From contig JBBHKE010003572.1 of the NCBI GenBank assembly GCA_037447655.1, forward strand, positions 124,001-188,000: a stretch of 64,000 nucleotides of DNA, given 5' to 3'. The position numbers were made by a program, and so were the translations under genes. Of this stretch, positions 1 to 11,988 are shown piece by piece. Within the stretch, counting starts at the first letter, position 1. Every line of letters starts with the position of its first letter. The notes beneath the pieces were generated by a model. That model saw only the letters and a list, made by a program, of their open reading frames with translations. It was not told where the DNA came from and searched no databases. This DNA comes from Zygnema cylindricum (lineage: Eukaryota; Streptophyta; Zygnematophyceae; Zygnematales; Zygnemataceae).

Positions 1-1158
1 GTTGCGGGCTCGGCGTCGGTAGGAGAGCATTGAGTGACGGCAGTACACGTGGCGAGAGGCGGAGAGTTCGGAGAACAGGCGTGAGGAGCCACATCGCGAG
101 TTGGTAGCCGCAGGAAAATGGAGAGGTGTGTCTGGAGAGGTCTGGAATTCGGAATATTTTAAAATGTACTCCTCCTCCGTTACTGTGGTTCCGTACGAAG
201 TCTCTGGAACGTCATTGTACGGTAAGAAGTACTGTAGCACGGTACCGCGTCACACAGAGTTTGGGTCTAAAAGGTACGAAAATCCAGACGCTATCGTTTA
301 AACGCTTAAACACGGGCTCTTCACAATTTGTTTTAGGAAACTTGCAGGTCCCAATTTAAGGAATTTATCTTTCAACTCATACTATGCGTCTCCGTAACAT
401 TTTTAACATTTTTTTCATTTTCTTCTGTTCGTTATATCTCTGACATTCAGTACAATAGGGAACAAGAAAAAATAAAAAGGGTTCCTTTTCAGTTTTAACT
501 TACACGCTTTTCTGAAAGAGTAAAGCAGAGACTACTGATTTTAATGCAGAAAACATGACTCACAAATTAAAATACATTTCAAACCTTAGATGAATTGGCT
601 AATTCCAATTTATTAATAAAACACTGTTGGAAGAAACTTGACGTGATCTGTTTGCAAAGGCAAGCTTATGATTATTCAACAACCGCACATTATGGTTCTG
701 CCAAAGTTACACAGCCTTCCAACACATTCCATACACACCACCATGATTGCACATTGCTTTATGCAACCATAGTCACCCTCGTTAATAACTTTATGTACCG
801 TGTATTTCACACGACGTTCCATCATTAGCAAGTTAGCGATTATTTCCCAAAGTTATTCCATCATTATCAAGTAATGTTTATTTGACACGTTACTCCATAA
901 TTATCAAATAACGATTATCTCACACGATATTCCATCATCATCGCGTGACGTTCATTTCACACATTAGTCCACCATTACCAAGTACTATACACAATAATAA
1001 ACTGCATCCGCCAGTACAATCCGACCCAACAAATCCCGTTGCTATGAATAAGTAAAAGCTTTAGTAAGAAAGAGCGACGGCGAACCATCTGAGTACATGG
1101 GAACAAAAGAAACGAAAAGAAGAAATCAGGTAACCTATAGAGCAGGTCAACTCTTTGC
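1..1158. other. Window edge, no gene recognised
   Basis: The first ~130 bases are GC-richer than what follows. The rest is AT-rich with only short open frames that match no family I know. It lies downstream of the stop codon of the minus-strand radical-SAM gene, so part of it may be that gene's 3' UTR. Confidence 0.4.
808..985. repeat. Degenerate ~37-bp tandem repeat
   Basis: Four to five imperfect units, each containing a 'TTCCATCATTATCAAGTAA'-like core followed by an 'ATTTCACACG'-like segment. It is a minisatellite in non-coding DNA downstream of the RlmN-like gene. Confidence 0.5.
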
Positions 1159-4100
1159 TCATTTACAAGTAGAATTACTCCTCGGAGTTTCAGACTGGAA
1201 GGACTTTATTGGAGGGATGTGAGGCCGCCCCAACTGCCCACATGCGGCCATTTCATCATCGCCTCGACTCCGTCTCACAAACACAAGTCGCCCACCATCG
1301 ATGAGAGTCTCTTTAAATTTTGTCAACTGTTCTTCTTCTGAGGGCTGAAAGGATGTTCCTTGATGGGCATTGAACATAATGAGGTTGATTTTGCATGGAA
1401 GACCATCGGTAAGCTCCAGCAAACGACGGGCGTCTTCCAAACTGTAAAGCACAAAAAATCAGTGAGTCAACGATCAATTCAAATCTAAGAATCGAATCAA
1501 TTTAGACTATGCAGCATTCCATGTACGTCGTTAAAACAAGTACGTCAAAAGTAGTGTGTCAAATATGTCTGCCAAGAACTGCAAACGGTGACGACAAATG
1601 ACGGACAACTAAGTTTGGTTTGAGAAGCCCGTTTGTTTTCCTTAACGTCTGTATTTTATCCTAGAAACCAGTTATTTGTTCATGTAAATCCACAACATCC
1701 AGAATAAGCCTGACCTACCAATCTTTCTACACTGATTCCCTCGATATTATTCAGAGTCAATACTCAGGATATCCACAAATTCGGAAATCAAAATGTATGC
1801 TGGCAAAGCTATGAGTACCAACATGTGTGGACCAGCCAAACAACAGTAACCGACAGCCTACTAACAGTGTAAGGAGAATTAGCCACAGGACACTCGTCAC
1901 CATCATCATCATCTAAATGAGATGATGAATACCGGTCTTTCCATCATAAGACTCATTTCGTGAACATAATTATTCGATCAACTGCATATACATATTTGCA
2001 CTGGCGGATTCCTTCTAAAAACTCTCACAACCTCAATCTCAACCAACAACATGTGTTCTGTGGTTCACCTGTCATTGACACCCCTCAGCATGATATACTC
2101 TAAGAACACGTGCTCTTGGTTCTTTGTTCTCGGAAACTCCTCTCGCAACGCTCCAAGCAATGTGGCGATGTTGTACCGCCGATTGATTGGCATGATTTCA
2201 CTCCTCACCTGCCCCATCAGAGCCACCATTCACTACAGCATGCACCGTAATTAGCCAGTACAACCACATTTCTCCAAGTCCAGTCCATATTTCTCCATAT
2301 TTTTCCATATTTTTCCATATTTTTTTAGCCAAGTCTAGCAAATGGCATAAGGTACGATAAAAAAAAACCAAGTCAAGGCCATGGCATAATGTGGACTGCA
2401 CATGATCTGAAAGCACCACACAAGAAATAGCGTCGAATTTAAAATATAACTTCGCAAGAATAATCGGTTGATACACAAAACATTAGGCCTATCTCTACAT
2501 ATGACCCAGATGCAGTGAATGGCTTAGGCACATAGGCTGCAATATGGTGAGATGTGGGTTATCATACTTCTTCAAGCAAGTATTAACATATGTGGATGCC
2601 TCACCCATGATATGAGCAAATGCTTATGTTTGACATCCTAGTTTTCCATACGTTCTCCTTTCACCATCTTGCAAACCAACGAACCCAAAGTTTCTAGGGT
2701 TTTGTCGGCTTATATGGCTGGTGCTTACCTCATCAGTGGTTGCGTTAAGGCTTACAGCCAAACTCGCCGACGATTGTTTACAAAATCGGCGAATTTCTGG
2801 AACAAGTCCACTAGTTGACACGGTAATTCGGGGAGCTGAACAGGCCATTCCTGATGGGTCTACGAGGATATCGAGAGCCTTCAATACATTGTCTAAATTG
2901 TGAAGAGGCTCTCCCATGCCCTGACCCCATATGACAACCCTTTTTCTTCAGTGCCTCGAACTTTCCACGATTTTCTTGTAACCACGTGACATGACAATGA
3001 ACTAAAACAGCGAGATACTGATAGAAGTAAATAGAAGCAAAACCTACAGAGACGCAAATTAATTGCTTTGAGTGCAAGAACAACATTGTTTTCTTTCTCA
3101 AATGCTGGCATCATTTTGACTCACATAGATGGGCTGAAAATAAAAAAGTAATGCATGTCTTCCATCCGGAACAGCAAAAGGTATGTGATCCATAATCTAG
3201 GCCATACATACAAAAAGCTGTACCGCACAATCCTCCTTAAAGTCTCGTGATCTCACCATAAAAACAATGTTTTTGATGGGTCCAACCTCCGCAGCAAAAA
3301 GGCGTCGCACTTGAACAACCTGATCTACTATCTGTCCCACACTTAAGCTTTTCTGAAGACCCATCCTGGTAATCCCAGCTCATCCACAAAATTTGTAACC
3401 CGGGCACCCCATTTTACTTCTATGCGACTGTTTCTCGATCATTTCCACAACAATGACAGCAACATCATGATCTCTGAAGACTAGACAATTGCAGGAGAGC
3501 AAAAAGTCATAGGATACACAAAACCTAAGTAAGACACTTTAAAGGTTCATCAGACCTAAGTGTATGCCCTCAACACATTGGGCATTTGCAGGGATAAAAA
3601 AAACCTGACATCTTCATGCGAAGCTTGAAGGAAACTATCAATGGTGACTCTAAAGACAGGCCGGCAAAAGCCAAAATCAGCAAACATGAGTCTAAAATAG
3701 AGAGACACTTCAAAAGTGGTCAATTTCACCAACGGCAAGTTGAGTGGGGGGCCGTACTTGGCAGTAAAACAAAAAGTACATCCCATAGCACAACCAAGTT
3801 GGCTTGAAACACAGACTGTGTATCTTCCAAGGCCATTTGGAATAAGGACTGTCTCCACAATCCCCCCTTCCCCTTCGTCTCCCTTCAGTCTAAATGTCAA
3901 CTGCATAGCCAGCCAGACAAGGTCTACAGCAGGCATCAGCCAACAGACGTAACTTGCTTCTCTTTCTCTCTCTCTCTCCCTCCCTCCATTACCCCCCCTG
4001 TTTCCCCCTCTCTCTCCCTCTCTCTATCTCTCTCCCTTACCTTTGACTTTACATTGTTAGGGTTTTCTTGTGACACCTCACTGGTGAAATTAGGGTTTTG

Positions 4101-7100
4101 CTAGCTTGAGAAACACGTCCAGGGCTGGCCGATAAGTTACCTATCAAATACCGAGAGACAGAACTAGATTTCCGTACATAACAGAGAAAAAAAAAATGAA
4201 AAAAATGTCTCCATACTGTTCCTCAAACCTCTCAAGATCATCAAACTAAGACATAGAGCCATCCTACATTTTCCCAAGCAGATCATCCTCCTAGGGGAGC
4301 CTTTGTCTATCAGCATTATCCTCCCTCCACTTCACATAACAGCGCGAGGTAAGCCTTTCAGCAAGTCAAACGGCTCGGTCCAATTTGAATCGCCAGTTTA
4401 AACTTAACTATACCAAGCAATCACACCGATGACAAATTACAAATTACTCGCTTTTGTACATTGTCACTTTAAAACAAATTGACTTAATCGGTTTTGAGGC
4501 TGTCCAATACTCCTTGTGCCCGCAGTTTTTCCTCACGGGAGACACCGAGTATCGCCCGATCCTCAATATTCTCCAATGTGATACACACATGTAGTGCTGC
4601 ATTGCAAATTTTCACCACATGCGATACAAATAGTAATACACGATTATGCAACATGGTAAAAAGTACATTTGCGAACTTTTGTTACTAATGCTGCTTATTC
4701 ACTGACCAGTACACCACTAATCAATATTAGTGTTAAAGTTCTTTTCCCCACTTAAAACATCTTTTCTTCTTGCACACTTATCGGACAATCCGATGGTTGC
4801 TATTGGAAGGCAAGGTTCTCACCTTCCTATTGGCGGTCTCCGATTGACAATCCGGCTTGTGTGCACGCAGAAAAGATGTTTTAAGTGGCGATTTTTTTTT
4901 TAACACTAATAACAATTAGCGGTGTAGTTATAACCGATAAATGTGCAGTCCCATCCGCAAAAACCGGCTAGCTTGGCTGAACTCACTGACGTTCTACGTC
5001 CTGTTTTTAAACAACGTCTGTGATTACCAGCTTTGTTTGCGTCTTTTACAAACTGTACCGGGTTTTGCGATACGTTATAATCTAAAAAGGCTTGTATCCA
5101 AATATCGAGAGTCATTTTAATCCCCCATACCAGACATTCAGATTTGATCCTCGATATAAAAACTTTGCGCTGACTTTTTTTGAGATCTGTGACTCTTAAA
5201 CAAAATGCAATGTCCTTGATGACATCATTACCGGCCAGATGCAAATATTTTAGCGAAGTTTTACATGAAAAATGTTTGTCCGGCAAAAATCCCCAGCTAC
5301 CGACAAATCTCACCTGCCCTTTCCCCTGTCATACTTCAACAATCGCTGCAATAAAATCATGTCGTAAGGAAAAAAAATGAAAACACAGCGTAAAAGTGAA
5401 CTTCACCTTCCTAGTTCCATCCTTACTCGTTCTCGTTTCCTCTAACTGGAGTGAATCAAATTCTGTATGCTTCTCCAAAATGGTCCGAAATGTCAAACTT
5501 ACACCTGTTCACACCCGAGCGATGCACCCTTCACCATATGATCCCAATCCGCAGGCTCCATTCATCAAATGGCGGAGGGACGGCGAGGGAGGGGGGAATC
5601 CGTCGCGGCGTTGGAAAAAAGGAAGGGGGGAGGAAGTGAGAATTTTCCGAGTAGGTGGTTAGGAGGATTTGAGATGGGTGCATTGGTTTGACAGAGAGAG
5701 AGGAGGGGGGCAGAGAGGGGGAGCGAGAGAGGGCCGGGGAGGGAGGGAGGGACACCAGGGACATCATGAACATGCAAACTCCCATGAAGCATGGCCCTGA
5801 TGACGATGCTAAACCAAATTCTAGGTCCGTCCTTTACAAAGAATGGCAATATTCTATAAATGGCGAAACAATTGCATTTGTTAATTGCTCAAATTACACA
5901 ACTGCATCAAAAAAGCAAACTCATATAATGGCAAGAAGGACGACAGGCCTGGGAAATTGTAAAAACTGCCTTAAGTTAACACAGCAGTCACAAGACTATG
6001 GCTGTTGTTTTTGTCAAATTTCGCTGAAGTACTATACGTTCATCTTAATGTTCATCAATAGGCTGAAAAGCATTGAACTTTAAAAATGAAGCACTTGTCA
6101 TTTCCAGAATGGCCAATATTTCGCTATAATTCTCTGCTCAGAAATGCATATGCCATTTTTGAAAAATAAAGCATCACAGACAAAATGTCTTTCTCGGAAA
6201 AAACGAAAACAGCCTCCCTTCATTTCTTTGCCAGCACTTCACAAAAGAAAGCAAATTCGGTTTGAGGAAACGGCTTTTTGTATTTGAGGTTTGTATGCAC
6301 CTTCCATTTGAGAAGGCCATTCTGCCCAATAGCCATCTCGGTAAAGCCACATCCATAAAAGACGAGCTCTCTTTCTCTCATCTCCCAACTGCACTACATA
6401 GTCCTGCAATGATATCAAACAGGTAAAAGAGTGCTAAAAAATTCAAATTTCGGTTGCAGGAAAATAAGGAAAATAAGGTATAAAGGAAAATAAGGTGATT
6501 GACACTTCCACACGCACAACATAAGACTATTTCTTTGGATGAAAATCAAAACGTGAATGCCTATATAAAAAACTGAGTTACTGTTCCAAAAATATACCAT
6601 CGAGCTCCCAAGGTGCTCCCGACCTCCGTCTTTACCAAAAGGAAAAGGACAATAACATTGACTGTGGTAAACTTGTCATGGATTCACAAAAACTTCGGCG
6701 TTCAACTCAACCAACACAACAAAAAGTCATTTAAAAACGTAAAATACTTGCGTCGACAAGACTCAATACAATTGGTTCTTTTGAAGTTTGCATCCCTAGC
6801 TGCAATAGATGTTTGCTGTCTAGTTTCTTTTCTCTGACTTATAAGCAGAAAAAAATGTACATGTAACGTTTCTGAGGGGATAATTTTCCATCTGACTATA
6901 CAAGGGCAAAGCCTGTGTATCCGCAGTCACCAAAACTAGGTATTCACGGCCCCTCCGCCTTCCCCTAAAGAAAAACTTTCATATACAAATGGGTCCCCCA
7001 ACGGAAAGTATAAGGCCATGTATTTTAAAACGACTGTTTCAACAGTTCAACTTCTCACAGAATGGAAACTTCACTATACTTTTGACTTAACGTAGCTTGA

Positions 7101-8684
7101 ACTTTAACCATCATAGAAACAGGATCAGCTTGCCAAACATTTTCACAAATATGATCTTCTTAAATGAAACATGACCTTTAAATAAATGCAGTGAATATGG
7201 TTCCATCCACAAACTACATCCTTGGAATAATAGCGGAACACAAACAAATCCTTTGCAATTTTCTCGAACGTTTACCACAATACAAAATCCAAGCATACAA
7301 ACAAAGAGGTTACCCTGGACTGAAATTATCAACCAAGGCAACATAACTAAATTGATTAAGAGACTTTAAAAATATACAGATAAGGGGAATATGAAAGTTG
7401 GACGATCACCTCCATCTCAGAAAAGCTCATATCTTTGAGATATTGCTGACCTCTTCCTCCAAAAACTGTCCAAAAATGCTCACAAAAACCACGGGCGGGC
7501 TATCCAAATGGTCAGCCAGCTTACTCTGTTGTTACGCCATCTCTGCTAACGTCCAAACAATAGTATATAAAATAACTTTTTTCTCTTGTTTGGCTAAACA
7601 AATAGCTCTTCGTACTTCATTATTTCCCATCAATGATGAATATTTGGCCAATTTAGTTTCAATGGTTGCAGCATGGTCACCACATAAAGATGAAAATAAT
7701 AAAGATGAAAAGGACATGGCCAAGAAAGTCTAAAAAATGACGACCAAGTCAAGAAACAACATTGTGAAAAGCATGCCGTCCAGGATGAAGAGGAGAGGAG
7801 GAAAAGGGTGGCAAGGAACTACAGGGCAATCTTGAAGAAAACCAGCAAAATGAGAGGTTATCAAAGGGTCTACAAGCAAGTTTTCCACTTATTTTCTGTG
7901 TTACTCAAAGTGCAACAACAAACATTTGGCAGTCATAGAGTTTCAAAATTGAACATTTTGAGGATTGACAGTGATAAATGGCATGGAATGAGGGAAAGAT
8001 AAAATTAGAGGAACTTTTTTCACGATCAACAAATAGATATACATTCCCATTCAGTATGTTCTCGCAGAAGTTTTTGCCTAGATTCCATGTTGAGTGGAAA
8101 AATAAAAACTATCGTGTGAAAAATTCCTATCGGGAAATGAAATGCTCCTCGGTCGGTCTTCAGATTCTCTCAAACGCTCTCGCCGTTGAATCTCTTGAAT
8201 GGAAAATATTTATAAATGATTGTGGCAAGTATGACTAAAAGCCAGCCAAAATGAACAATTAACTTCCAAAAATGGCAAATAAGGACTAAACAAATTTTTT
8301 CTCTAATAAATTTTACAGCCTAAAAAAAAGGAGCTCCAAGGTAAAACATCCGGGAATAAGATAATCTCGGGATCGAGGAAACCCTCTCTCACCTTTTGAC
8401 TCGTTTTTTCCAAGGATAACTCCACCATAGCTCTCAGATGAAACTTGGGAGCAATTTCCTGCTAAAGAAGACGTTACAGTACCAATTCTCGTATCAACCA
8501 CACTTCTCAGATGGAAACCCGGAGCATCCCTCAGTTTCCATATTCCACGAAAATCAAACTTGCTAACCAGTTTTATTTTTTTTCCTTGAATAACAGTAGC
8601 ATATTTTTCCCAGCTTTTATTAGAGTGGACTATTGGAATACTCGTTTCACAGGGGCACAACTGTAGCAAGTTTTTGGCATCCAT
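1159..8684 (-). CDS. RlmN/Cfr-family radical-SAM RNA methyltransferase, 9 exons
   Basis: This is a radical-SAM enzyme of the RlmN type, which in bacteria methylates C2 of adenine in 23S rRNA and tRNA. Plants keep nuclear copies of organellar type. Exons, 5' to 3': 8684-8393, 7465-7410, 6403-6301, 5504-5407, 3900-3758, 3365-3257, 2920-2729, 2208-2069, 1441-1159. Every junction is GT-AG (one donor is GTACGG), and all phases add up to 471 residues. The substrate-recognition helix region is at about 100-180, with a DGTRK turn. The [4Fe-4S] cluster motif CX3CX2C is C220/C224/C227. C213 in the preceding CVSSQ motif is the equivalent of the second catalytic Cys, and C445 in AACGQLG is the methyl-carrying Cys. 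The SAM motif GMGEP is at 268-272, followed by the ATTDE and PINRRYN blocks. All catalytic residues are intact. The start is ATG in good context (ACCATGG). The first ~95 residues lack a family match and may be a transit peptide. The rRNA versus tRNA target cannot be told. Confidence 0.9.
3955..4038. repeat. CT-rich microsatellite in RlmN-like gene intron
   Basis: Run of TCTC/CCCT low-complexity sequence in the intron just 5' (gene sense) of the cluster-binding exon. On the coding strand it reads as GA-rich. Confidence 0.7.
4710..4926. mobile_element. TA-flanked MITE, 'TACACCGC' family, copy 1
   Basis: A 217-bp element with inverted ends TACACCACTAATCAATATTA on the left and its near-complement ATTAGCGGTGTA on the right. 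An inner hairpin pairs 'CTTAAAACATCTTTTCTTC' with its complement ~130 bp away. The outermost TA may be a Tc1/mariner-like target duplication. It lies inside an intron of the RlmN-like gene. Related copies are at 30659, 37954, 42005 and 52267. Confidence 0.7.
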
Positions 8685-8791
8685 GGTTTGGAAAGAATTG
8701 TTGAATGAAACATTCACTCGTTGTAAAGTTCCACCCTTACCGCAATTAGCGTCGAGTTTTAGCCATTGTCAATTGCATCGAGGGCAAATTT

Positions 8792-9901
8792 TAGTGTTGT
8801 GTATCGGTAGCCATTTGCCGATAACCAGTATGTACCTACCGATAACCAATATATTGGACCTGTATATCGGGAACGGAACCATCGCGATAAAAAACCAAAA
8901 TATTGAAAGAAAATTAATGATAAATATTGGGTCCGATACTTATTGGCGATAACTGGACGGTTCATACCGTACATTGTACATTTTGTACAAAAGTACGGAG
9001 CGGAATGTCATACGTGACATGAAACACTATATAGTGTGAAGTACTATGATAAAAAATATAATATTTTTTACACTTAGAGTGAACTTCCATTAGAGGAAAA
9101 GTGGGGTTGTTTACTGGACGCCGTACGATTTCGTACAGATTCGTACCATTTTTTTTTTGTCAGACGAAACATGAAGAAACATGTCTACTAGATGGCTCCA
9201 ATATTATAGGCGTAAATGTCGACCGTTGGATTTTTCACTTTTTTAGATTCGCGAAGCAATCACGCACATCGTCCAGTGTGAAGAGACTCTCCTCGGGAGG
9301 AGAGTTTCTTCACACTGGTCGCGTACCATTGGTACACGTGAAAATTAGAAAAAAAATCCACCACGAACAGGCAATGCGAATCGAACACGTCGTACACGCC
9401 ATGTGCCTTCCGCCATGGTGTATGAAGGTCAACCGAAACATCTTCGCACGCTCCTTCTGACATCCGCTGACCTTAAAAGTTTGCGGCGCCTTTTTGACAT
9501 TCCGTTCCCAAATTTTGATTTTCAATTTCAAAATTAAAATCTGGTCGCAAAATTTTCGTACGAGTCATTAACTACCTCCACCCGTAGAAATGTTACGTAC
9601 AGATTATCAAATTTAATAATATTAATAGATTTTAAGAATCTGAAAACAAACCTACGTGGCGCCAATCATAATTGAGAAATGATGTCTACTGGCACGACAT
9701 AATGGAATGTCGTGCCAGTAAACACTAGAAATAGATGTATCCGCATGTTTACTGGGACCGCCTAATGGAGAACGGGCCTTATTGGTGATAACAAATTTGT
9801 TGGTTTCCGGAGCGATATACCGGGACCTGTCACCGTTCCATAACCGATAGCTATTAGTATTGGCTCCATCGCGATATTTTTTTATCCGATACACAACACT
9901 A
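8792..9901. mobile_element. Non-autonomous hAT-like element 1, with a Tourist MITE inserted
   Basis: The ends are TAGTGTTGTGTATCGG and its complement CCGATACACAACACTA, and start TAGTG agrees with the hAT terminal consensus YARNG. The flanks GCAAATTT and ACAATTTT match at 6 of 8 positions, as an aged 8-bp target duplication. The element is interrupted at 9077-9778 by a second transposon; without it the length is close to the 426-bp copy at 15265. It carries no transposase. It begins 108 bp upstream of the RlmN-like start codon, so it lies in or near that promoter. Confidence 0.8.
9077..9778 (+). mobile_element. Tourist/PIF-Harbinger-like MITE, copy A
   Basis: A 702-bp element flanked by TTA on both sides, the target duplication typical of PIF/Harbinger elements. 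The right end read inward is GGCCCGTTCTCCATTAGGC and the left end contains the matching CTTCCATTAG. An internal perfect-stem palindrome around 9275-9320 pairs 'GTGTGAAGAGACTCTCCTC' with its complement. It sits inside hAT-like element 1, so it is younger than that element. The 119-codon open frame it contains has no domain and is probably chance. Confidence 0.8.
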
Positions 9902-9954
9902 ACAATTTTGCAATACACGATATGCCTTTCTAAAAATATTTTATATATGCGTTA

Positions 9955-10657
9955 GGCCTGTTCTCCATTAGGTGGTCCCAGTAAACATGCGGATATGTCT
10001 ATTTCTAGTGTTTACTGGCACGGCATTCCATTATGTCGTGCCAGTAGACATCGACTCTCAATTATGATTGGCGCCACGTAGGTTAGATTTAAGATTCTTA
10101 AAATCTATAAATATTCTTCAAGCTGAAAATGTGTACGTAATATTTGTACGGGTGGAGGTAGTTAATGACTCGTACGAAAATTTTGCGACCAGATTTTAAT
10201 TTTGAAATTGAAAATCAAAATTTGTGAACGGAATGTCAAAAAGGCGCTGCAAAATTTTAAGGTTAGCGGATGTCAGAAGGAGCGTGCGAAGATATTTCGG
10301 TTGACCTGCATAGACCGTGGCGAAAGGCACATGGCGTTTACGACGTGTTCGATTCACATTGCCTGTTCGTGGTGGATTTTTTTTCTAATTTTCACGTGTA
10401 CCAATGGTACGCGACCAGTGTGAAGAAACTCTCCTCCCGAGGAGAGTCTCTTCACACTGGACGATGTGCGTGATTGCTTCGCGAATCTAAAAAAGTTAAA
10501 AATCCAACGGTTGACATTTACGCCTATAATATTGGAGCCATCCAGTAGACATGTTTCTTCATGTTTCGTCTGACAAAAAAAAAAATGGTACGAATCTGTA
10601 CGAAATCGTACGGCGTCCAATAAACAACCCCACTTTTCCTCTAATGGAAGTTTACCC
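9955..10657 (-). mobile_element. Tourist/PIF-Harbinger-like MITE, copy A' (inverted)
   Basis: A 703-bp element, near-identical reverse complement of 9077-9778, also flanked by TTA on both sides. It begins GGCCTGTTCTCCATTAGG. Because each copy has its own TTA duplication, the pair arose by two separate insertions rather than one palindromic event. Together they form ~700-bp arms around a 176-bp spacer. Confidence 0.82.
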
Positions 10658-10863
10658 TTATTCTTCTGTCGTTGTTGTCGACATGCGCTATACATATCGT
10701 TTCCGATATGAGATACATGACGCTTAACACTACGGTACTGTACAATAGTGTTGGGTATCGAAGACTTATTGCCGATATTCAATATATATCGATTTTTAGG
10801 TATCCGATAACTGATATATCAAATCCATGTACCTAAATGCTAAATATCCGGATATTTATGCGA

Positions 10864-10867
<4 letters not shown>

Positions 10868-10894
<27 letters not shown>

Positions 10895-10918
10895 CCCCCC
10901 CCCCCCCCCCCCCCCCCC
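10868..10918. repeat. Poly-T then poly-C homopolymer tract
   Basis: 27 T followed by 24 C, immediately left of a nested hAT insertion. Long homopolymers like this are sequencing-error prone, so exact lengths are uncertain. Confidence 0.9.
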
Positions 10919-10922
10919 TTGG

Positions 10923-11786
10923 CAGAGGTCGCAAAAGTCAAAAATTTACATGACCGAAACCGACCGTTTTATTTTTTCCAAAATCTGAGTAACCGACGCC
11001 CGACCGGGTTATGTCATGCTCCAAAATTGTTAACCGTTAACCGACCGGCGTTTATGAAAATAAAAGTTAACCGAAACTCGATTTCTCTTGACTAACCGTG
11101 CTCGCCCGTAACCGAAAGAGTACAAAATTATCTAATGTACGACATATGAATAAGCCAATAATTACGATTTGTCGCGTTCCCTTAGATTTGCGAAATGAAT
11201 AGTGTTTACTAACGTGACAGATTTGCGACGCTTTGTCGCGTTCCCTAAGATTTGCGAAATGAATAGTGTACTACACCTTGAATCGTCATTAGCCTTATGT
11301 ACTCTATATCGGCACCCCAAAATTTTGACATTGCTACCTTAAATATACTAAATTATACTATTTAAGGACATGGACCATAATCTGCCACGTCTCCTGGCAC
11401 TAAATTTGAATAAATGACGCTATTTTTTTCTTTATTCTAATAATTTCTATAGTCTAATAACGATTCGCGTGTACCGTGTCAGATTTGGCGACGCTTTGTC
11501 GCGTTCCTAAGATTTGCGAAAAATAGTGTAACTATCGTGTCGATTTGCGACGCTAATCATGATGTCACGATGCAAAGAGTACATACAATAATGTTGGATT
11601 GTATGGACATACAAAATTTCTTTTTTTTTGGTTTTGATTAACCGGCGAACCGACCGTTTTCTTTTCTGGTGAATCAACCGACCCAACCGCCCGGCCCTCA
11701 AATTTGCAACCGAATCCGTTCCGGATCCGGCGCGGGCGGTCGGTTAACGGTCGGTCACGGTTTCGGTTGACCGTTTGCGACCTCTG
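10923..11786. mobile_element. Nested hAT-like element, 'CAGAGGTCGCAAA' family, copy 1
   Basis: The ends are CAGAGGTCGCAAA and TTTGCGACCTCTG, and start CAGAG fits the hAT end consensus. The flanks CCCCTTGG and CCCCGTGG match at 7 of 8 bases, placing the insertion in the C tract of element 3. The interior holds repeated GCGACGCTTTGTCGCG units and GACCG-rich subterminal segments. A second copy is at 48113. Confidence 0.8.
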
Positions 11787-11988
11787 CCCCGTGGCGCGCG
11801 CTCGGGGGGGGTGGAGGAGTGGTTTATATCCGTACGATTTTTCGTACTTTAACTGTACGGACATCCATTTTTTGCGATATATATCGCGATGATTTATGTT
11901 GGTCCCGGTACGATATATCGAGGTATCTGCTTCGATATATTGAATATCGAAACTATCGCGATATGAATTCACCCGATACCCAACACTA

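Larger units (their letters stand above)
10746..11988. mobile_element. Non-autonomous hAT-like element 3, carrying a nested hAT
   Basis: The ends are TAGTGTTGGGTATCG and CGATACCCAACACTA. The flanks CTGTACAA and CTGTACAG match at 7 of 8 bases, an 8-bp target duplication. Most of its length is an inserted second element (10923-11786) plus a poly-T/poly-C tract. The remainder is ATATCG-rich sequence typical of this family. It has no transposase. Confidence 0.8.

Noticed and set aside
4490-4610. Possible extra minus-strand exon ([20 protein letters not shown]) within the RlmN-like gene
   Set aside because: It is protein-like with an acceptor, but the exons at 5407-5504 and 3758-3900 already join in phase and motif order. 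Its frame also ends in a stop.
4906-5313. 135-codon minus-strand frame
   Set aside because: It overlaps a MITE end, shows no family resemblance, and falls in an intron of the RlmN-like gene.
9101-9460. 119-codon frame repeated in both Tourist copies
   Set aside because: No domain, the frame is conserved only because the whole element is, and no transposase motifs are present.
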